Below, piece after piece: positions 33,722 to 41,294 of a stretch of 64,000 nucleotides of DNA (its first letter is position 1; the number at the start of each line of letters is the position of its first letter). The translations under genes and the position numbers were made by a program. Source of the stretch: Actinobacteria bacterium OK074 (GTDB lineage Bacteria; Actinomycetota; Actinomycetes; Streptomycetales; Streptomycetaceae); NCBI GenBank assembly GCA_001298575.1, contig LJCV01000055.1, positions 124,001 to 188,000 of the forward strand. Reading direction: 5' to 3'. The notes under the pieces are model-generated. The model was not told the DNA's origin. It did not search any database and saw only the letters and a program-made list of their open reading frames with translations.

Positions 33722-34087
33722 GTGACCGAGATCCTGCCCCCGTGCCCCACCTGCTCCAGCGCGTACACCTACGAGATGGGCGCGCTCCTCGTCTGCCCGG
33801 AATGCGGCCACGAGTGGTCGCCCGCCACCGCGGCGCAGGCCCCGGGCGGCCCCGGTGAGCGGGTGGTCAAGGACTCCGTCGGCAACGTCCTCGCCGACGG
33901 CGACACGGTCACCGTGGTCAAGACCCTGAAGGTCAAGGGCAGTCCGAGCGGCATCAAGGCGGGCACCAAGGTCCGCAACATCCGCCTCGTCGACGGCGCC
34001 GACGTCGTCGACGGCCACGACATCGATTGCAAGATCGACGGCTTCGGCGCCATGCGGCTCAAGTCCGGTGTGGTGAAGAAGGGCTGA
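33722..34087 (+). CDS. phnA: PhnA/YjdM-family zinc ribbon protein
   Basis: A 121-residue protein. Its N-terminal zinc ribbon has [11 protein letters not shown] and CPECGHEW; its C-terminal SH3-like domain has [16 protein letters not shown] and [20 protein letters not shown]. It matches the PhnA-like family along its whole length. The family name comes from phosphonate loci, but its function is not established. The GTG start at 33722 is 13 bp after the AT-rich operator region, and the convergent gene is 13 bp downstream. Confidence 0.92.
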   Translation: MTEILPPCPTCSSAYTYEMGALLVCPECGHEWSPATAAQAPGGPGERVVKDSVGNVLADGDTVTVVKTLKVKGSPSGIKAGTKVRNIRLVDGADVVDGHDIDCKIDGFGAMRLKSGVVKKG

Positions 34088-34100
34088 AGCACGGTCCGCG

Positions 34101-34682
34101 TCAGCCGGTCCGGTGGCCCCAGCTCGGCCCCACCAGGTTCCACTCCGTGCCCCAGGCGTCGATACGCCGGCGGTCCAGCCGGTACCGTGCGGCGGCCCCG
34201 GCGCCGAACGCCGTGCCGGTGAGGGCGAGCGCGGCGGTCAGGCCCAGGAAGGCCGACTCGACACCCGCCTCGGTCGCGCTCGGCGGTGCGGCGGTGGGGG
34301 CGCCCGCGGTGTTCAGCCAGATCACGACGGTGGATCCGGCCTTCTGCCCGGTGTCCACCAGGGTGCTGCCCGTCCGGCGGGTGCCGTCGGCGGCCGTCCA
34401 GCGGACCCGTGCCTTGATCAGGTTCTGCGTGCCGCCGATCGCCGGGGTGGGGGACGGGGTGTCGGTGAGGAGCACGGCCCGTACGGTGTGCCGCTCGGCG
34501 CGCTGACCGGCGAACACCTCGTCGGCGGCGTGGGAGGTCACCAGGCCGGCGAGCGTGCCGCCCACCGCGACGACCACCCACACGGCCAGCACGATCCACG
34601 CCTCGACGACGTCGTCACGCCGTCGCAAAGGGTTGCTCCGCAAGCGCCACAGCCGCTTCGTCGTACGCCCGTTCCTGCTCAT
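34101..34682 (-). CDS. Rv1733c-like membrane protein
   Basis: A 193-residue protein with two hydrophobic segments (VEAWIVLAVWVVVAVGGTL and ALALTGTAFGAGAAARY). Between them is an extracytoplasmic part with ARVRWTAADGTRRTGSTLV and GSTVVIWLNTAG. This layout matches the Rv1733c family, whose founder belongs to the mycobacterial DosR regulon; its biochemical role is unknown. ATG 34682 follows GAGGAGG. Dormancy-type palindromes lie 60-130 bp upstream. Confidence 0.85.
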   Translation of the reverse strand: MSRNGRTTKRLWRLRSNPLRRRDDVVEAWIVLAVWVVVAVGGTLAGLVTSHAADEVFAGQRAERHTVRAVLLTDTPSPTPAIGGTQNLIKARVRWTAADGTRRTGSTLVDTGQKAGSTVVIWLNTAGAPTAAPPSATEAGVESAFLGLTAALALTGTAFGAGAAARYRLDRRRIDAWGTEWNLVGPSWGHRTG

Positions 34683-34743
34683 GGAGCTGCGCCTCCTCCT
34701 CGTGGTCACCACGACGGTGTCAGTCGGGAAGGCGCCGTGGCAT

Positions 34744-34815
34744 GGGCCGTACGGGCGTTTTCGGGTACCCGGTCGGCACCGACCGAATCCCGTGTCCCGA
34801 CGGGCCGTTCAGCCC
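34744..34815. promoter_or_regulatory. Dormancy-box pair upstream of Rv1733c-like gene
   Basis: GGGCCGTACGGGC at 34744-34756 and GGGCCGTTCAGCCC at 34802-34815, both matching the recurrent GGGCC-N4-GGCCC pattern of this region. Confidence 0.55.
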
Positions 34816-35201
34816 ACCGCGGCGGAGGCGTCGCCGGACCCCGGTGTCCGGGCCAGGGCGTCCGACAGCCGTGCGTGGACCTCGAAGACGTCGTCGAGGC
34901 GGGTGTGGTGCAGGAGCCGCAGGAAGCCGGTGTCGCCGGTGACCAGCCGCAGGCGTCCCTTCCGCGCCGCGGTCCGGCTCCGGGCCCGGCACAGGGCGCT
35001 CAGCCCGGCGCAGTCGATGAACGACAGGGAGCGCAGGTCCAGTACGAGATCGGGGCGAGGGCCGCCGGTCAGCGCGTCCAGCCGTGCCGACAGCGGCTGC
35101 GCCGTGAGGAGGTCTATCTCGCCGCGCAGCTCCACCACGGTCGTCCCGGCGATCACGCGCTCGGTGTGGTGCGGCGCGGCAGTGGTGTGGATCTCGGTCA
35201 T
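34809..35201 (-). CDS. STAS anti-sigma factor antagonist-like, Cys in phosphosite
   Basis: A 130-residue STAS protein (TTVVELRGEIDLLTAQPLSA, LVLDLRSLSFIDCAGLSAL). The usual phosphorylated serine of the D-S-x-G motif is cysteine here (FIDCAGL), so it may not be switched by an RsbW-type kinase. It lies downstream of two dormancy-type boxes and 127 bp upstream of the Rv1733c-like gene on the same strand. Confidence 0.88.
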   Translation of the reverse strand: MTEIHTTAAPHHTERVIAGTTVVELRGEIDLLTAQPLSARLDALTGGPRPDLVLDLRSLSFIDCAGLSALCRARSRTAARKGRLRLVTGDTGFLRLLHHTRLDDVFEVHARLSDALARTPGSGDASAAVG

Positions 35202-35215
35202 GGTCCGAGCCAACC

Positions 35216-35252
35216 GGGCCGTTGGGCCCGCGCGGAAGGGCCGATCGGACCC
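35216..35252. promoter_or_regulatory. Dormancy-box pair upstream of STAS gene
   Basis: GGGCCGTTGGGCCC (35216-35229) and GGGCCGATCGGACCC (35238-35252), centred about 20 and 44 bp upstream of the STAS start. They may also serve the divergent gene at 35478. Confidence 0.6.
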
Positions 35253-35377
35253 GCCCACCCGTTCGAGAGCGGGGCCACCCGGCCCCGTCCCGGGGGTTGG
35301 ACGCGGCGGAAGGGCTTGCCGTGGGCGGCCCCGGGCGCCGGAGCGTCGCGCGGGAAGGGACCCTTTCCGGCCGCGGA

Positions 35378-35393
35378 GGGACCGATGGGCCCT
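35378..35393. promoter_or_regulatory. Dormancy box upstream of PNPOx-like gene
   Basis: GGGACCGATGGGCCCT, 85 bp upstream of the flavin-protein start. A weaker GGGACCCTTTCCGGCC lies at 35357. Confidence 0.55.
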
Positions 35394-35477
35394 CACCTTC
35401 GGCGTCCGCGCCGCGAACGATGGGCTGAAATACCGCGACACCACGGCCGCTGTATCGGGCGAGGGACGGACTGGCTG

Positions 35478-35918
35478 ATGTATCCCAACGACGGTTTCCG
35501 CGAACTGGACCGGCGAGAGTGCCTTCGGCTGCTGACGCAGGTGCCCGTCGGCCGTATCGTCCACACCCGCCAGGCCCTGCCCGCCGTCCTGCCGGTCAAC
35601 TTCTGTCTGGACGAGGACGGCGCGGTGGTGCTGTGCACCTCCGCGGCCTCGGAGCTGGTGCGGGCCATCGACGGCTCGGTGGTCGCCTTCGAGGCCGACG
35701 AGGTCGACGCCACGGCACAGTCCGGCTGGAGCGTCGTCGTGACCGGCCTGGCCACCACGGTGACCGACCCGGCCGAGCGCGAGCGCCTGGTGCGCACCGG
35801 CCCGCACTCCTGGGCGCCCTCCGCGGCGGAGGTCTTCGTCCGCGTCGAGCCCGAGCTGGTGACGGGACGCGAACTCGTGGGTGGGCGTTCGATGTACGGG
35901 CTGCGCCGCATTCTCTGA
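35478..35918 (+). CDS. Pyridoxamine 5'-phosphate oxidase-like flavin protein
   Basis: A 146-residue split-barrel protein. Motifs include LLTQVPVGRIVHTRQALPAV and the substrate or cofactor region AFEADEVDATAQSGWSVVV. It is close in design to the proteins at 31331 and 37681. The W-S-V-V-V-T-G segment is typical of the actinobacterial stress-associated branch (Rv0080-like). A dormancy box lies upstream and a universal stress gene follows, supporting a role in hypoxic or redox stress. Confidence 0.85.
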   Translation: MYPNDGFRELDRRECLRLLTQVPVGRIVHTRQALPAVLPVNFCLDEDGAVVLCTSAASELVRAIDGSVVAFEADEVDATAQSGWSVVVTGLATTVTDPAERERLVRTGPHSWAPSAAEVFVRVEPELVTGRELVGGRSMYGLRRIL

Positions 35919-35924
35919 ACGCCG

Positions 35925-35938
35925 GGGCCGTACGGCCC
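35925..35938. promoter_or_regulatory. Perfect dormancy-box palindrome upstream of USP gene
   Basis: GGGCCGTACGGCCC, a perfect 14-bp palindrome, the cleanest example of the recurrent motif. A second partial copy (GGGGCCGTACGGCGGG) starts at 35947. Both are 100-135 bp upstream of the universal stress gene. Confidence 0.65.
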
Positions 35939-36058
35939 GCGGCAAAGGGGCCGTACGGCGGGCCGGCGGGTTCCTGCGGCCCCTGACCCGTGCGTCCGCG
36001 CAGGACGAGCATCGTCCGCGCCGGACAACGTGAGCACGGAACAGAAGGGAAGCGGGAC

Positions 36059-36892
36059 ATGACTCTCCATCATGTGGTCGTCGGAGTGGACGGGTCGCTC
36101 GTCGCCTGCCGGGCACTGGACCTGGCCGCGGACGAAGCCGTACGCCACGGAGCCGAACTGCGGGTCGTGTACGCGGTGCCCGACAGCGACGAGGCCGGAC
36201 CCGTCCTGGCGTCGGCGATCACCCGCGTCGGCGCACGCCACCCCGGGCTGCCGGTGGTGACCAGGGCCCCCGTCGGCGGTGTGGTGCGGGCGCTCGCGCA
36301 CGAGAGCGAGGGCGCGGAGCTCACCGTCGTGGGCACCCGGGACCTGGGCCCGGTCGCCGGGCGGCTGTTCGGCTCGGTGAGCCTGCGGCTGGCCGCGCAC
36401 GCGCACAGCCCGTTGCTGGTGGTCCGCGGAGACCACCCGTGCGACGACGGCCGCGCGGTGCTGCTGGGCCTGGAGGACGACTCCGACGCCGCCGCGGCCG
36501 CCTACGCCTTCCGCGAGGCGGAACGGCGCGGGACACCGCTGCGCGTCCTGCACGCCTGGACGCACCGGCACGTCGGCCCCGAACTCCCCTCGCTGGTCCC
36601 GGCGTCGAGCCCCGGCCAGGAGCGACTCGCCCGGCGGGACCGGGCCGAGAACGCCGTGCCGCGCTTCGGCATGGCCCGGCTGCGGGAGCGGCACCCCGGC
36701 GTCGAGGTGGAGAGCCGCACGGTGCGCACCGCACCGGCGCACGCCCTGCTGGAGGCCACCCGCGAATCCGCCGTCGTGGTCGTCGGCGCCCCCCGCCGTC
36801 CCCACCGGCTCGGCCCCCGGCTGGGCCCGGTCGCGCACACCCTGCTGCGCCGCTCCCACTGCCCCGTGGTCCTGCTGCCCATCGCCGAATGA
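36059..36892 (+). CDS. Universal stress protein, two UspA domains
   Basis: A 277-residue tandem UspA protein. Domain 1 begins HHVVVGVDGS and has the ATP-loop region VGTRDLGPVAGRLFGSVS. Domain 2 ends VVVGAPRRPHRLGPRLGPVAHTLLRRSHCPVVLL. Tandem Usp proteins are prominent members of the mycobacterial DosR regulon. ATG 36059 follows AGAAGGGAAGC. One of three USP genes in the window. Confidence 0.93.
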   Translation: MTLHHVVVGVDGSLVACRALDLAADEAVRHGAELRVVYAVPDSDEAGPVLASAITRVGARHPGLPVVTRAPVGGVVRALAHESEGAELTVVGTRDLGPVAGRLFGSVSLRLAAHAHSPLLVVRGDHPCDDGRAVLLGLEDDSDAAAAAYAFREAERRGTPLRVLHAWTHRHVGPELPSLVPASSPGQERLARRDRAENAVPRFGMARLRERHPGVEVESRTVRTAPAHALLEATRESAVVVVGAPRRPHRLGPRLGPVAHTLLRRSHCPVVLLPIAE

Positions 36893-36905
36893 CCGCACCG
36901 GGCAA

Positions 36906-36939
36906 GGACGTTCGGTCCCTCGTCCGGGCCGTGCGGCCC
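36906..36939. promoter_or_regulatory. Dormancy-box pair upstream of DoxX-like gene
   Basis: GGACGTTCGGTCC (36906-36918) and GGGCCGTGCGGCCC (36926-36939), about 90-120 bp upstream of the membrane protein start. Confidence 0.55.
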
Positions 36940-37028
36940 CTACGGCGGTGCCGTCCGAAGCGAGACAGTCGAAGCGCCACGAGAGTCGCCGAATCCAGCA
37001 TGTCGTTCCCTCGAAAGGGATGAGCATC

Positions 37029-37646
37029 ATGGCAATCCACAACCAATCGCACCACCGCATGGGGTTCCGCTTCCCGTCCCTGCACCGCACCGGTACGGCT
37101 CCGGGGACCGTTGCCGACACGGCGGCGACCACGGCCAGTGCCTACGCCTTCGCGTCGCTGCGCCTGCTCACCGGTTTCGTGTTCCTGTGGGCGTTCCTGG
37201 ACAAGACGTTCGGCTTCGGTTACGCGACCGCGTCCGGGAAGGGCTGGATCGACGGAGGCTCGCCGACCAAGGGGTTCCTGAGCTCCGTGGCCGCGGGGCC
37301 GATGGAGTCGACCTTCCACTCCTGGGCCGGTGACGCCTGGGCGAACTGGCTGTTCATGCTCGGTCTGCTCGGTATCGGTGTCGCGCTGGTCGCGGGTGTC
37401 GCGCTGCGGTTCGCGGCCGTCGCGGGGACCGCGATGATGGCGCTGATGTGGATCGCGGAGTGGCCGCCGGCCAAGCACCTCTCCGACGGGTCGCTGAGCA
37501 TGTCGGCCAACCCGTTCGCGGACTACCACCTCGTCTACGCCGTCGTCCTCATCGCCCGCGGGGCCGTGGGCGCGGGTGCCACCTGGGGGCTGGGCAAGGC
37601 ATGGGCACGGCTGCCGTTCGTCGGCCGCAACGCCTGGCTCAAGTGA
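37029..37646 (+). CDS. DoxX-like membrane protein
   Basis: A 205-residue protein with four hydrophobic segments (LRLLTGFVFLWAFLDKTFG, LFMLGLLGIGVALVAGVAL, VAGTAMMALMWIAEW, LVYAVVLIARGAVG). This resembles DoxX/DoxD-type quinone-linked membrane proteins; a link to thiosulfate or stress redox chemistry is family knowledge, not proven here. ATG 37029 is 8 bp after GAAAGGGA, while the earlier ATG 37020 is less well placed. Confidence 0.7.
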   Translation: MAIHNQSHHRMGFRFPSLHRTGTAPGTVADTAATTASAYAFASLRLLTGFVFLWAFLDKTFGFGYATASGKGWIDGGSPTKGFLSSVAAGPMESTFHSWAGDAWANWLFMLGLLGIGVALVAGVALRFAAVAGTAMMALMWIAEWPPAKHLSDGSLSMSANPFADYHLVYAVVLIARGAVGAGATWGLGKAWARLPFVGRNAWLK

Positions 37647-37680
37647 CGGCCGGCCGTTCGGTGGTCATCCGGTCATCCGG

Positions 37681-38184
37681 TCATGCGAGGGGCTCGGGCG
37701 GCCGGTCGGAGGAGGTGAGCAGGAGTCCGGTGACCAGGTCCGGGCGGATGCGGACCGCGTAGTCCATCGTCTGCCGTACCCAGGGGCGCAACATCTCCTG
37801 GTACCGGGCCAGTTCGTGGGCGTCGGTCACCAGGTGGGCGTAGCCCGTGACCACCACACTCCAGCCGAGGTGGGTGTCGGGGTCGATGCAGTCGGCCTCG
37901 TAGGCCACGACGACACCCGGGCCGTCGGCCTGGAGGGTGCGCGAGGTCAGGGCCGCGCCCTCGTGCGTGCGGATGACGACGGCGCCGTCGTCCACGATGT
38001 GGTTGACCGGCCGGATGGTCGGCAGCGCGCGCCGGGTGAAGGCGATCCTTCCCAGGGACACGCTGCCCAGCAGCCGCAGCGCCTCCGTACGGTCGAGCTC
38101 GACGCGGCGGCCCGGCGGCCCTGTCTCGGGCGGCCGGGCGGGGTCGGGGAGCGGGGGAAGGCTCTGTACGGGTTCGTCGCTCAC
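37681..38184 (-). CDS. Pyridoxamine 5'-phosphate oxidase-like flavin protein
   Basis: A 167-residue protein. Its core LLGSVSLGRIAFTRRALPTI, PVNHIVDDGAVVIRTHEGA and GWSVVVTGYAHLVTD is the same fold as the protein at 35478. A proline-rich 25-residue N terminus precedes it. GTG 38184 is chosen because the frame upstream looks non-coding. Its stop codon lies in three short GTCATCCG-like repeats shared with the convergent DoxX-like gene end. Confidence 0.82.
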   Translation of the reverse strand: MSDEPVQSLPPLPDPARPPETGPPGRRVELDRTEALRLLGSVSLGRIAFTRRALPTIRPVNHIVDDGAVVIRTHEGAALTSRTLQADGPGVVVAYEADCIDPDTHLGWSVVVTGYAHLVTDAHELARYQEMLRPWVRQTMDYAVRIRPDLVTGLLLTSSDRPPEPLA

Positions 38185-38293
38185 TGCTTCGTGTCTCCGG
38201 CAGACGGGTCCACCAAGGTGCCGAGATGACGGCGGGTGGGGAGGGATATTGGTTGGACCAAGCCATTCGAAGGGTGTCGGAGCCCGTCGGAAC

Positions 38294-38330
38294 AGGGCCG
38301 TTCGGCCCTCACCCACGTCCGGTCGGCCCT
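38294..38330. promoter_or_regulatory. Dormancy-box pair upstream of PNPOx-like gene
   Basis: AGGGCCGTTCGGCCCT (38294-38309), nearly perfectly symmetric, and ACGTCCGGTCGGCCCT (38315-38330), centred about 117 and 138 bp upstream of the minus-strand flavin-protein gene. Confidence 0.6.
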
Positions 38331-38359
38331 TGTCGCCGGGGCCCGCCGCGCGCGGGCGG

Positions 38360-38490
38360 CGGGCCTTCGCAGGCGAGGGCGGCGAGGCCGTCGACCACCC
38401 CGACGAGGCCCTTCGGCCGTCGCACGGCCCGGATCGCCGCCGGGATGTCACCGCGGCGTTCCACCGCGCCCTTCAGCGCGGTCCTGGCCC
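38360..38490 (-). pseudogene. BON-domain remnant
   Basis: A minus-strand frame with no start codon or flanking gene reads ALKGAVERRGDIPAAIRAV then GLVGVVDGLAALA. This resembles the end of a BON domain, as in CBS-BON proteins of actinobacteria (typical pattern: TL-G-VER-SDIP-A-RAV--V-GVVDVVD). It probably is the decayed tail of such a gene. The rest of the 374-bp gap holds only the dormancy boxes. Confidence 0.45.
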
Positions 38491-38558
38491 GAGGCGGTCC
38501 GGGCCTCCTGTCCGTGTACCGGATCGGTTGCGGAGACCACCCCGAGAACGGGGGTGCG

Positions 38559-38981
38559 TCACGGGGTGCGGCGGTCGTCGGCGGGGCGGGCGCGCCACGG
38601 GGGCGGGGTGGCCGACCTGCGGGCCGTGTCCGTGCGGTGCGCGACGCGGTCCAGACGGTGGCGCAGCCGGTCCTGCAACCGGTCCGCGAGTTCGTGTGCG
38701 CTCGCCTCGTGCGCGTGCACGATCACGAGGTCGCCGCCCACACGGATCTCGACCCCGGCGGACCACGGCTGCTCGACGTGGTGGGCCGCAGCCCTGGCGA
38801 TCCGCACCTCGCCGCCGACGGGCGCGAGCCCCGGCCGGTCGAGGACCACGCTCAGCTTGGCCCGCAGGTAGGCGAGGGCCTCCTCGTCCACATCGCCCTC
38901 GGTCCGCACGTCCACGGTGGTGGGCAGGGTGTCGTCGCCGGTGTGCCTGCCGCCGGTGTCCTTGAGCGTCATCTGATCCAC
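38559..38981 (-). CDS. Ribosome hibernation factor-like protein (S30EA/HPF)
   Basis: A 140-residue protein. TTVDVRTEGDVDEEALAYLR, the segment VRIARAAAHHVEQPWSAGVE and DLVIVHAHEASAHELADRLQ fit a short or divergent sigma-54 modulation/S30EA domain. The long C-terminal dimerisation domain of actinobacterial HPF is missing. Such factors stabilise idle ribosomes, and a comparable protein belongs to the DosR regulon. Two dormancy boxes lie just upstream. Confidence 0.65.
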   Translation of the reverse strand: MDQMTLKDTGGRHTGDDTLPTTVDVRTEGDVDEEALAYLRAKLSVVLDRPGLAPVGGEVRIARAAAHHVEQPWSAGVEIRVGGDLVIVHAHEASAHELADRLQDRLRHRLDRVAHRTDTARRSATPPPWRARPADDRRTP

Positions 38982-39037
38982 TCCCTCGATCGTTCGTCAG
39001 CGGTTCCAGACTGGCCCCGGCACCTGCCGCGCACACA

Positions 39038-39073
39038 GGGCCGTCCGGTCCCGTGATCGGGCCCGTGGGGCCC
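39038..39073. promoter_or_regulatory. Dormancy-box pair in divergent promoter of HPF-like and kinase genes
   Basis: GGGCCGTCCGGTCCC (39038-39052) and GGGCCCGTGGGGCCC (39059-39073), 57-92 bp from the HPF-like start and about 150 bp from the sensor kinase start. Confidence 0.6.
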
Positions 39074-39219
39074 CTTCACCCTGGGACGGCGCCCGGCGCG
39101 CGCTCTCCGCAGTGCTTCGTCGGGAGGCTTGATTCCGTATCCCCGCCGGCTTCCGACCGATACCGTGGCAACCGGGACGACCGGCTGTCGGTGTGCCATG
39201 GCGATCTGGAGGATCACCG

Positions 39220-40950
39220 GTGGGAAGCCCTGATCAGGAGTCCCGGGAAGCCCGCGTGCGGCTGCCGCAGCTGAGGCTGGACGAACTCCTGGCGGAACTG
39301 CAGGCCCGGCTGGACGCGGCCCGGGGTACGCGGGACCGGGTGCACAGCCTGCTGGAGGCCGTGCTCTCGGTCGGCCGGGAGCTGGAGTTGGAGCAGGCCC
39401 TCTACAGCATCGTGGAGGCGGCGGCGGTTCTGGTCGACGCGGAGTACGCGGCCCTCGGCGTGATCACCTCCGACGGAAAGGCCCTGTCGGCGTTCCACAC
39501 GGTCGGGGTCTCCGAGGAGCAGATCGCCGAGATCGGCCCCTTCCCGCAGGGCCACGGCATCCTGGGCGAGCTGATCCGGCACCCCGAGCCGCTGCGGCTG
39601 GCGAAGATCTCCCAGCACCCGGCCTCGTACGGCTTCCCGGCCCACCATCCGCCGATGAACAGCTTCCTCGGTGTCCCGATCCGGGTGCGCGAGCAGGTCT
39701 TCGGCAACCTGTACCTGACCGAGAAGCGCGGCGGGGCGCAGTTCGACGAGGAGGACGAGTCGGTGCTGTCGACGCTGGCGGTGGCGGCCGGTGTCGCGAT
39801 CGACAACGCCCGCCTCTACGAGGAGTCCCGGCTGCGCGAGCGCTGGCTGCTGGCCAACGCCGAGGTCACCCACAGCCTGATGTCCGGTGGCGCGCGGACC
39901 GACGTCCTCGCCCTGATCGCCGAGCGGGCCGGCGAGATCACCGGATCGGCCCTCGCGGCGGTGGCGCTGCCGATGGAGGACACCGGGTCGCTCGTCGTGG
40001 AGATCGCCGTCGGGCTGGACTCCGAGGTGCACCAGGGGCTCGTCCTGTCCATGGACCACAGCCTGATGGGGCTGGCCTTCTCCGGCGCCGCCCCCGTCAC
40101 CAGCGCGGACGTCGGCAACGACGGCCGCATCTCGCCGGAGCCGCCGCGCTTCGGGGGACTCGGCCCCGCCGCGGCCGTGCCCATCGGTACGGGCGAGGCG
40201 GGGGTGCGCGGTGTGGTCCTGCTGGCGCGGGAGACCGGGCGGCAGCCCTTCACGGCGACGGAGACCAGGACCTTGCAGGACTTCGCCGCCCAGGCCGCCG
40301 TCGCGATGGAGCTGGCCGACCGCCGCCGGGACGCGGAGGAGATCGCGGTTCTCCAGGACCGCGACCGCATCGCCCGCGACCTGCACGACCTGGCCATCCA
40401 ACGGCTGTTCGCCACCGGCATGACCCTGCAGAGCGCCGGCCGCTTCATCGAGCACGAGGAGGCCGCCGAGCGCGTCGTGCGGGCGGTGGACGACCTGGAC
40501 GAGACGATCAAGATCATCAGGTCGACGATCTTCGGCCTGCGGGCGCGCGACGGCGGCGCCGGTACGGGGCTGCGGGCCCGTGTCGTACGCGCGGCCGGCG
40601 AAGCCGCTCCCGTGCTCGGCTTCGCCCCCAGCGTCCGGATGGAGGGCCTGGTCGACACCGACGTGCCCCGGGAGACCGCCGACCACGTCATCGCCGTCCT
40701 GTCCGAGGCCCTGACCAACATCGCCCGGCACGCCCGCGCCGACCGCGCCGACGTCGCCCTGGTGACCGACGGCCGGGAGGTGCGCCTGACGGTGACCGAC
40801 AACGGCGTGGGCATTCCGGCCGAGGGCCGTCGCAGCGGGCTCCTGAACATGGGGGAGCGGGCCCAGCAGCTCGGCGGAGAAGTGAACTGGACGACTCCGG
40901 CGGGCGGCGGTACGACGTTGGAGTGGCGGGTGCCGGTGACCGGGGAGTAG
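39220..40950 (+). CDS. GAF-domain sensor histidine kinase, DevS/DosT/OsdK-like
   Basis: A 576-residue cytoplasmic kinase with two GAF domains (about 45-190 and 215-360), a HisKA_3 dimerisation helix and a HATPase. The H box DRIARDLHDLAIQRLF places the phosphorylated histidine at 389. ATPase motifs are LSEALTNIARHA and VTDNGVGIPAEG. GAF-A carries FPAHHPPMNSFLGVP, where the second histidine (143) matches my recollection of the DevS heme ligand. NLYLTEK contains the distal tyrosine. It therefore should sense O2, NO or CO through heme. GTG 39220 follows GGAGG. No response regulator gene is in the window. Confidence 0.93.
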   Translation: MGSPDQESREARVRLPQLRLDELLAELQARLDAARGTRDRVHSLLEAVLSVGRELELEQALYSIVEAAAVLVDAEYAALGVITSDGKALSAFHTVGVSEEQIAEIGPFPQGHGILGELIRHPEPLRLAKISQHPASYGFPAHHPPMNSFLGVPIRVREQVFGNLYLTEKRGGAQFDEEDESVLSTLAVAAGVAIDNARLYEESRLRERWLLANAEVTHSLMSGGARTDVLALIAERAGEITGSALAAVALPMEDTGSLVVEIAVGLDSEVHQGLVLSMDHSLMGLAFSGAAPVTSADVGNDGRISPEPPRFGGLGPAAAVPIGTGEAGVRGVVLLARETGRQPFTATETRTLQDFAAQAAVAMELADRRRDAEEIAVLQDRDRIARDLHDLAIQRLFATGMTLQSAGRFIEHEEAAERVVRAVDDLDETIKIIRSTIFGLRARDGGAGTGLRARVVRAAGEAAPVLGFAPSVRMEGLVDTDVPRETADHVIAVLSEALTNIARHARADRADVALVTDGREVRLTVTDNGVGIPAEGRRSGLLNMGERAQQLGGEVNWTTPAGGGTTLEWRVPVTGE

Positions 40951-41020
40951 GTGCCCGCTCCGCCGTGCCGGAACGCCCGTCCTGGGCGGCTCGGGGCTCG
41001 GACGGCGGTTTCCCTGTACT

Positions 41021-41113
41021 TTCCTGTGCCTGCCTGAACTTCCTGTGCCTGCCTGAACCTCCTGTACCCGCCTGAACTTCCTGTATCTGCCTGTAGTTCC
41101 TTGTACCCGGCAC
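41021..41113. repeat. 19-bp tandem repeat array
   Basis: Four full 19-bp units starting TTCCTGTGCCTGCCTGAAC (41021-41039, 41040-41058, 41059-41077, 41078-41096) and a partial fifth. The first two are identical and later ones diverge. It lies between the kinase and the GAF regulator. Confidence 0.9.
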
Positions 41114-41135
41114 GCCGACGACCGCCGACGCGTGC

Positions 41136-41177
41136 GCCGTTCTCCGTCCGCCGTTCTCCGTGCGTCGTTCTCCGGTC
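41136..41177. repeat. 14-bp tandem repeat array
   Basis: Three 14-bp units, GCCGTTCTCCGTCC, GCCGTTCTCCGTGC and GTCGTTCTCCGGTC, just downstream of the 19-bp array and upstream of the GAF regulator promoter. Confidence 0.85.
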
Positions 41178-41211
41178 AGGACCTCGTGTGAGTCCGAGGG
41201 GCCCGCCCGCC

Positions 41212-41227
41212 GGGGCCGTTCGGCCCC
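41212..41227. promoter_or_regulatory. Dormancy box upstream of GAF regulator
   Basis: GGGGCCGTTCGGCCCC, 68 bp upstream of the regulator start, symmetric at 14 of 16 positions. Confidence 0.6.
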
Positions 41228-41294
41228 TACAACCTGGCCCGATGTGCGGCTGAGGTGGGGGTGACGGATCCGGAGAAGGCATGTGGGAGGTGCG

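Noticed and set aside
41021..41177. Possible CRISPR array
   Set aside because: The units are contiguous tandem repeats without spacers, and no cas genes are present.
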